Below are positions 61,909 through 64,000 of a stretch of 64,000 nucleotides of DNA, piece after piece. The notes beneath the pieces are model-generated. The model worked only from the letters and a program-made list of their open reading frames with translations. It was not told where the DNA came from and ran no database searches. A program made the position numbers and the translations under genes. Each line of letters begins with the position of its first letter. The first letter of the stretch is position 1. The stretch lies in the NCBI RefSeq assembly GCF_000263195.1, contig NC_018748.1:4154001-4218000 (forward strand). Direction: 5' to 3'. This DNA comes from Emticicia oligotrophica DSM 17448 (lineage in GTDB: Bacteria > Bacteroidota > Bacteroidia > Cytophagales > Spirosomataceae).

Positions 61909-64000
61909 TTAACTTAGGAACTAAAATAGATGTAGCACATGAAATTTCACTACTCTATGAATTATCACTTTCTATAGGTAATTCATTAGACTTAAGGGAT
62001 AATTGTGCGAATTTCCTAAATGTTTGGATGAGGCAAAAAAATATTGATTTTGGTTCAATTTGGATAAAAAATGAACACTTGAATAAGCCTAATCCAGACA
62101 ATCATACTTTAATCTATGCAAATCCAGAGTTTAGTACTAACCTCAGGGAAATTACACTTAACCACTATTTAATGAGTCTACTTGATGGAACTGGTGGTGT
62201 CTTGGTAAAATCAGGCACACCACTTTTCCACGAAATAAATACTGAGCAAAATATTCATGAAGGTATTTATTGGATAATCCCACTGCCTCAATTAGGGTTC
62301 ATCAAATTTTATTTTAGTCAAAATAACGCCTCTAAGAATGCTTTCACCGAAGGTGACTCAAAAAAAGCCGCCAAAGTAATTAAAAAGTTTGCAATTTCTC
62401 TCCAATCTAGTCTATTACACAACCGTGTTATTGAAGAAACCAAGCAAAAGATTCGTTATCAAGAAGAATTAAAGAAATTGGCTGTTGTTGCCGAAAAAAC
62501 CGATAATGCAATCGTGATTACCGATGCACAAGGAAAGATAGAATGGGTAAATCAAGGTTTTTCAAGAATTACTGGTTATTTCCTTAACGAAGTCAAGGGA
62601 AAAACACCAGGAGAAGTACTACAGGGACAGGAAACAAACATCGAAACCCGTAAATATATTTCAGAACAAATCAAATTAAGAAATAGCTTCAGAACTGAAA
62701 TTTTAAATTACTCTAAAACTGGTGAGAAATATTGGGTTGAGCTTTCAATTCAGCCAATATATGACAATGAGGGTATTCTGACTAATTTTATTGCAATAGA
62801 ATCTGATATTACGGATAGAAAAAATTATGAGGCTCGCTTACAAGAAGCCAAAGAAAAAGCTGAAGAAGCAAGTAGAGTCAAGCAAGAGTTTCTCGCAGTG
62901 GTGAGTCATGAAATTCGTACGCCATTAAATGCGATTTTAGGAATGATGAACTTGATTCAGAAAACGCATCTTACACAACTACAAACCGACTACATAAGTA
63001 CGGTTCAAATTTCTGCCGAAAATCTTCAAGGAATTATCAATTCAATCCTAGACTTTTCTAAGATCGAAACTGGTAAAATGACTTTACAAAAAATTCCATT
63101 CAACTTAAAAAAGACCTTACAGAATATTATTAGTAGTAATGAATTTAAAGCGGAACAGAAAGGAATTGGTTTGTTTTTGAAGTTTGACGAAAAATTAAAT
63201 ACTACAGTTACAGGAGATTCAATCCGTTTAAGTCAAGTATTATTGAATTTGGTGAGTAATGCTATTAAGTTTACTGAAATTGGTAGGATTACAATCGAAG
63301 CCCGTTTGGTCACTAAAATGAATAATGCTTTAGTGGTTGAATTTGTTATTTCTGATACAGGCAAAGGAATTGCACCTGAAAATTTAAAATTAATTTTTGA
63401 AAGTTTTACTCAAGAAGATTCAAGTATTAGTCGTAAATATGGTGGTACAGGCCTTGGTTTAAGTATTTCTAAACAATTAATTGAAATAATGGGCGGAGAT
63501 CTTCGAGTTAAAAGTGAGCTTGGAAAAGGTTCTACTTTTACCTTCGTAATAGGATTTCCTATTAGCCAAGAGCCATTGGATGAGATTAAACAAAGCCATT
63601 TATCTAGTAATTCGCTTATCGGTAAAAAGATTCTTTTAGTAGAAGATAATGCAATGAACCAATTTTTTGCTCAAAAGCTTTTAGAAGGTTGGGGAATGAA
63701 AGTCGAAATTGCACATAATGGACGTGAAGGAGTAGAAAAGTTCCGTTCAAAGTACTACGATTGTATTCTGATGGATATTCAGATGCCAGAGATGGATGGT
63801 TTTCAGGCTACGAAATTGATTAGAGCTGAAAGTCCTAAAATTCCAATTATTGCATTAACGGCATTAATGATTGAAGAGGAAATCGACCATTTTACAAGGG
63901 TAGGCATGAACGATTATATCGGTAAACCCTTTGTAGCTGATGAATTGCTAGCAAAATTAGTGAAGCATATAAGTAATACTACTATCAATTACACATTAAC
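61905..64000 (+). CDS. Hybrid sensor histidine kinase, 3' truncated by window
   Basis: This frame is open from the ATG at 61905 to the window end (about 698 codons). The layout is a GAF-like N-terminal region (1-185), PAS plus PAC (about 190-310), HisKA with AVVSHEIRTPLNA near residue 333, HATPase_c with NLVSNAIKF, SDTGKGI and GGTGLGLSIS, and a receiver from about residue 571 with the acceptor Asp in LMDIQMPEMDG near 623. No membrane helix is seen, so it is cytoplasmic. Its start overlaps the FIST gene stop. A further Hpt domain or more receivers could follow outside the window. It is the best candidate kinase for the NtrC-type regulator at 54380. Confidence 0.93.
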   Translation, partial: MINLGTKIDVAHEISLLYELSLSIGNSLDLRDNCANFLNVWMRQKNIDFGSIWIKNEHLNKPNPDNHTLIYANPEFSTNLREITLNHYLMSLLDGTGGVLVKSGTPLFHEINTEQNIHEGIYWIIPLPQLGFIKFYFSQNNASKNAFTEGDSKKAAKVIKKFAISLQSSLLHNRVIEETKQKIRYQEELKKLAVVAEKTDNAIVITDAQGKIEWVNQGFSRITGYFLNEVKGKTPGEVLQGQETNIETRKYISEQIKLRNSFRTEILNYSKTGEKYWVELSIQPIYDNEGILTNFIAIESDITDRKNYEARLQEAKEKAEEASRVKQEFLAVVSHEIRTPLNAILGMMNLIQKTHLTQLQTDYISTVQISAENLQGIINSILDFSKIETGKMTLQKIPFNLKKTLQNIISSNEFKAEQKGIGLFLKFDEKLNTTVTGDSIRLSQVLLNLVSNAIKFTEIGRITIEARLVTKMNNALVVEFVISDTGKGIAPENLKLIFESFTQEDSSISRKYGGTGLGLSISKQLIEIMGGDLRVKSELGKGSTFTFVIGFPISQEPLDEIKQSHLSSNSLIGKKILLVEDNAMNQFFAQKLLEGWGMKVEIAHNGREGVEKFRSKYYDCILMDIQMPEMDGFQATKLIRAESPKIPIIALTALMIEEEIDHFTRVGMNDYIGKPFVADELLAKLVKHISNTTINYTL

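Noticed and set aside
1-64000. CRISPR arrays, tRNA or rRNA genes, prophage or conjugation genes
   Set aside because: None could be recognised by reading; no spaced identical repeats of array type, no cloverleaf-type segment and no phage or transfer gene product were seen.

Overview
The window looks like a chromosomal segment of a low-GC Bacteroidota, most likely order Cytophagales (Spirosomataceae-like); I do not assign a genus. The reasons are: AT-rich DNA with no Shine-Dalgarno signals, promoters of the Bacteroidota type (TTG, 17-23 nt, TAnnTTTG), and gene neighbourhoods typical of the phylum (MoxR-DUF58-BatA-DUF4175, zapA-rny, twin TldD/PmbA pairs, a PG_1098-like THUMP methyltransferase). 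No phage, CRISPR array, rRNA, tRNA or complete insertion sequence was seen. Both ends cut a histidine kinase gene.

Layout. 1-5000: tail of a sensor kinase, a small secreted Lys/Glu-rich protein, an OmpR-type response regulator, a candidate small RNA, an unknown gene, and an operon of a membrane fatty-acid hydroxylase, an Omp85-type barrel and a DUF2147 protein. Three intergenic sites here carry three TTTAAT-like repeats phased at exactly 11 bp, each followed 27 bp later by a -7 element, so these genes look like one regulon. 5027-11052: a GH63-like glucosidase, a secreted coiled-coil protein, a THUMP-like methyltransferase and an FAD oxidoreductase. 11174-13933: a small exported protein, a SulP anion transporter and a beta-carbonic anhydrase, probably bicarbonate handling. 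14252: a lone InsA-like zinc-ribbon/HTH protein.

15016-26825 reads as a short-chain carboxylate uptake and activation module: outer-membrane porin, MHS-type symporter, small membrane proteins, a transporter-histidine kinase fusion of the CbrA/CrbS type, a receiver-only response regulator, a PrpE-like ligase, an acyltransferase and acetyl-CoA synthetase. 26860-40934, all on the minus strand, holds two tandem TldD/PmbA protease pairs followed by DUF4159, MoxR, DUF58, BatA-like, DUF4175-like and a further membrane protein.

41237-54238 is mostly housekeeping: GalM, a Crp-like regulator, DinB-like protein, universal stress protein, a second OmpR/kinase pair, RNase Y, ZapA, a coiled-coil protein, MetZ, a PlsC-like acyltransferase, a site-2 protease and a HAD phosphatase. 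54380-64000 is an exopolysaccharide-type locus: an NtrC-type regulator, divergent from a receiver-phosphoglycosyltransferase fusion with three glycosyltransferases, then a FIST-domain protein overlapping a hybrid sensor kinase. Two sigma-54-type promoters, each preceded by the same 17-bp element, tie the glycosyltransferase and FIST/kinase transcripts to the NtrC-type regulator.
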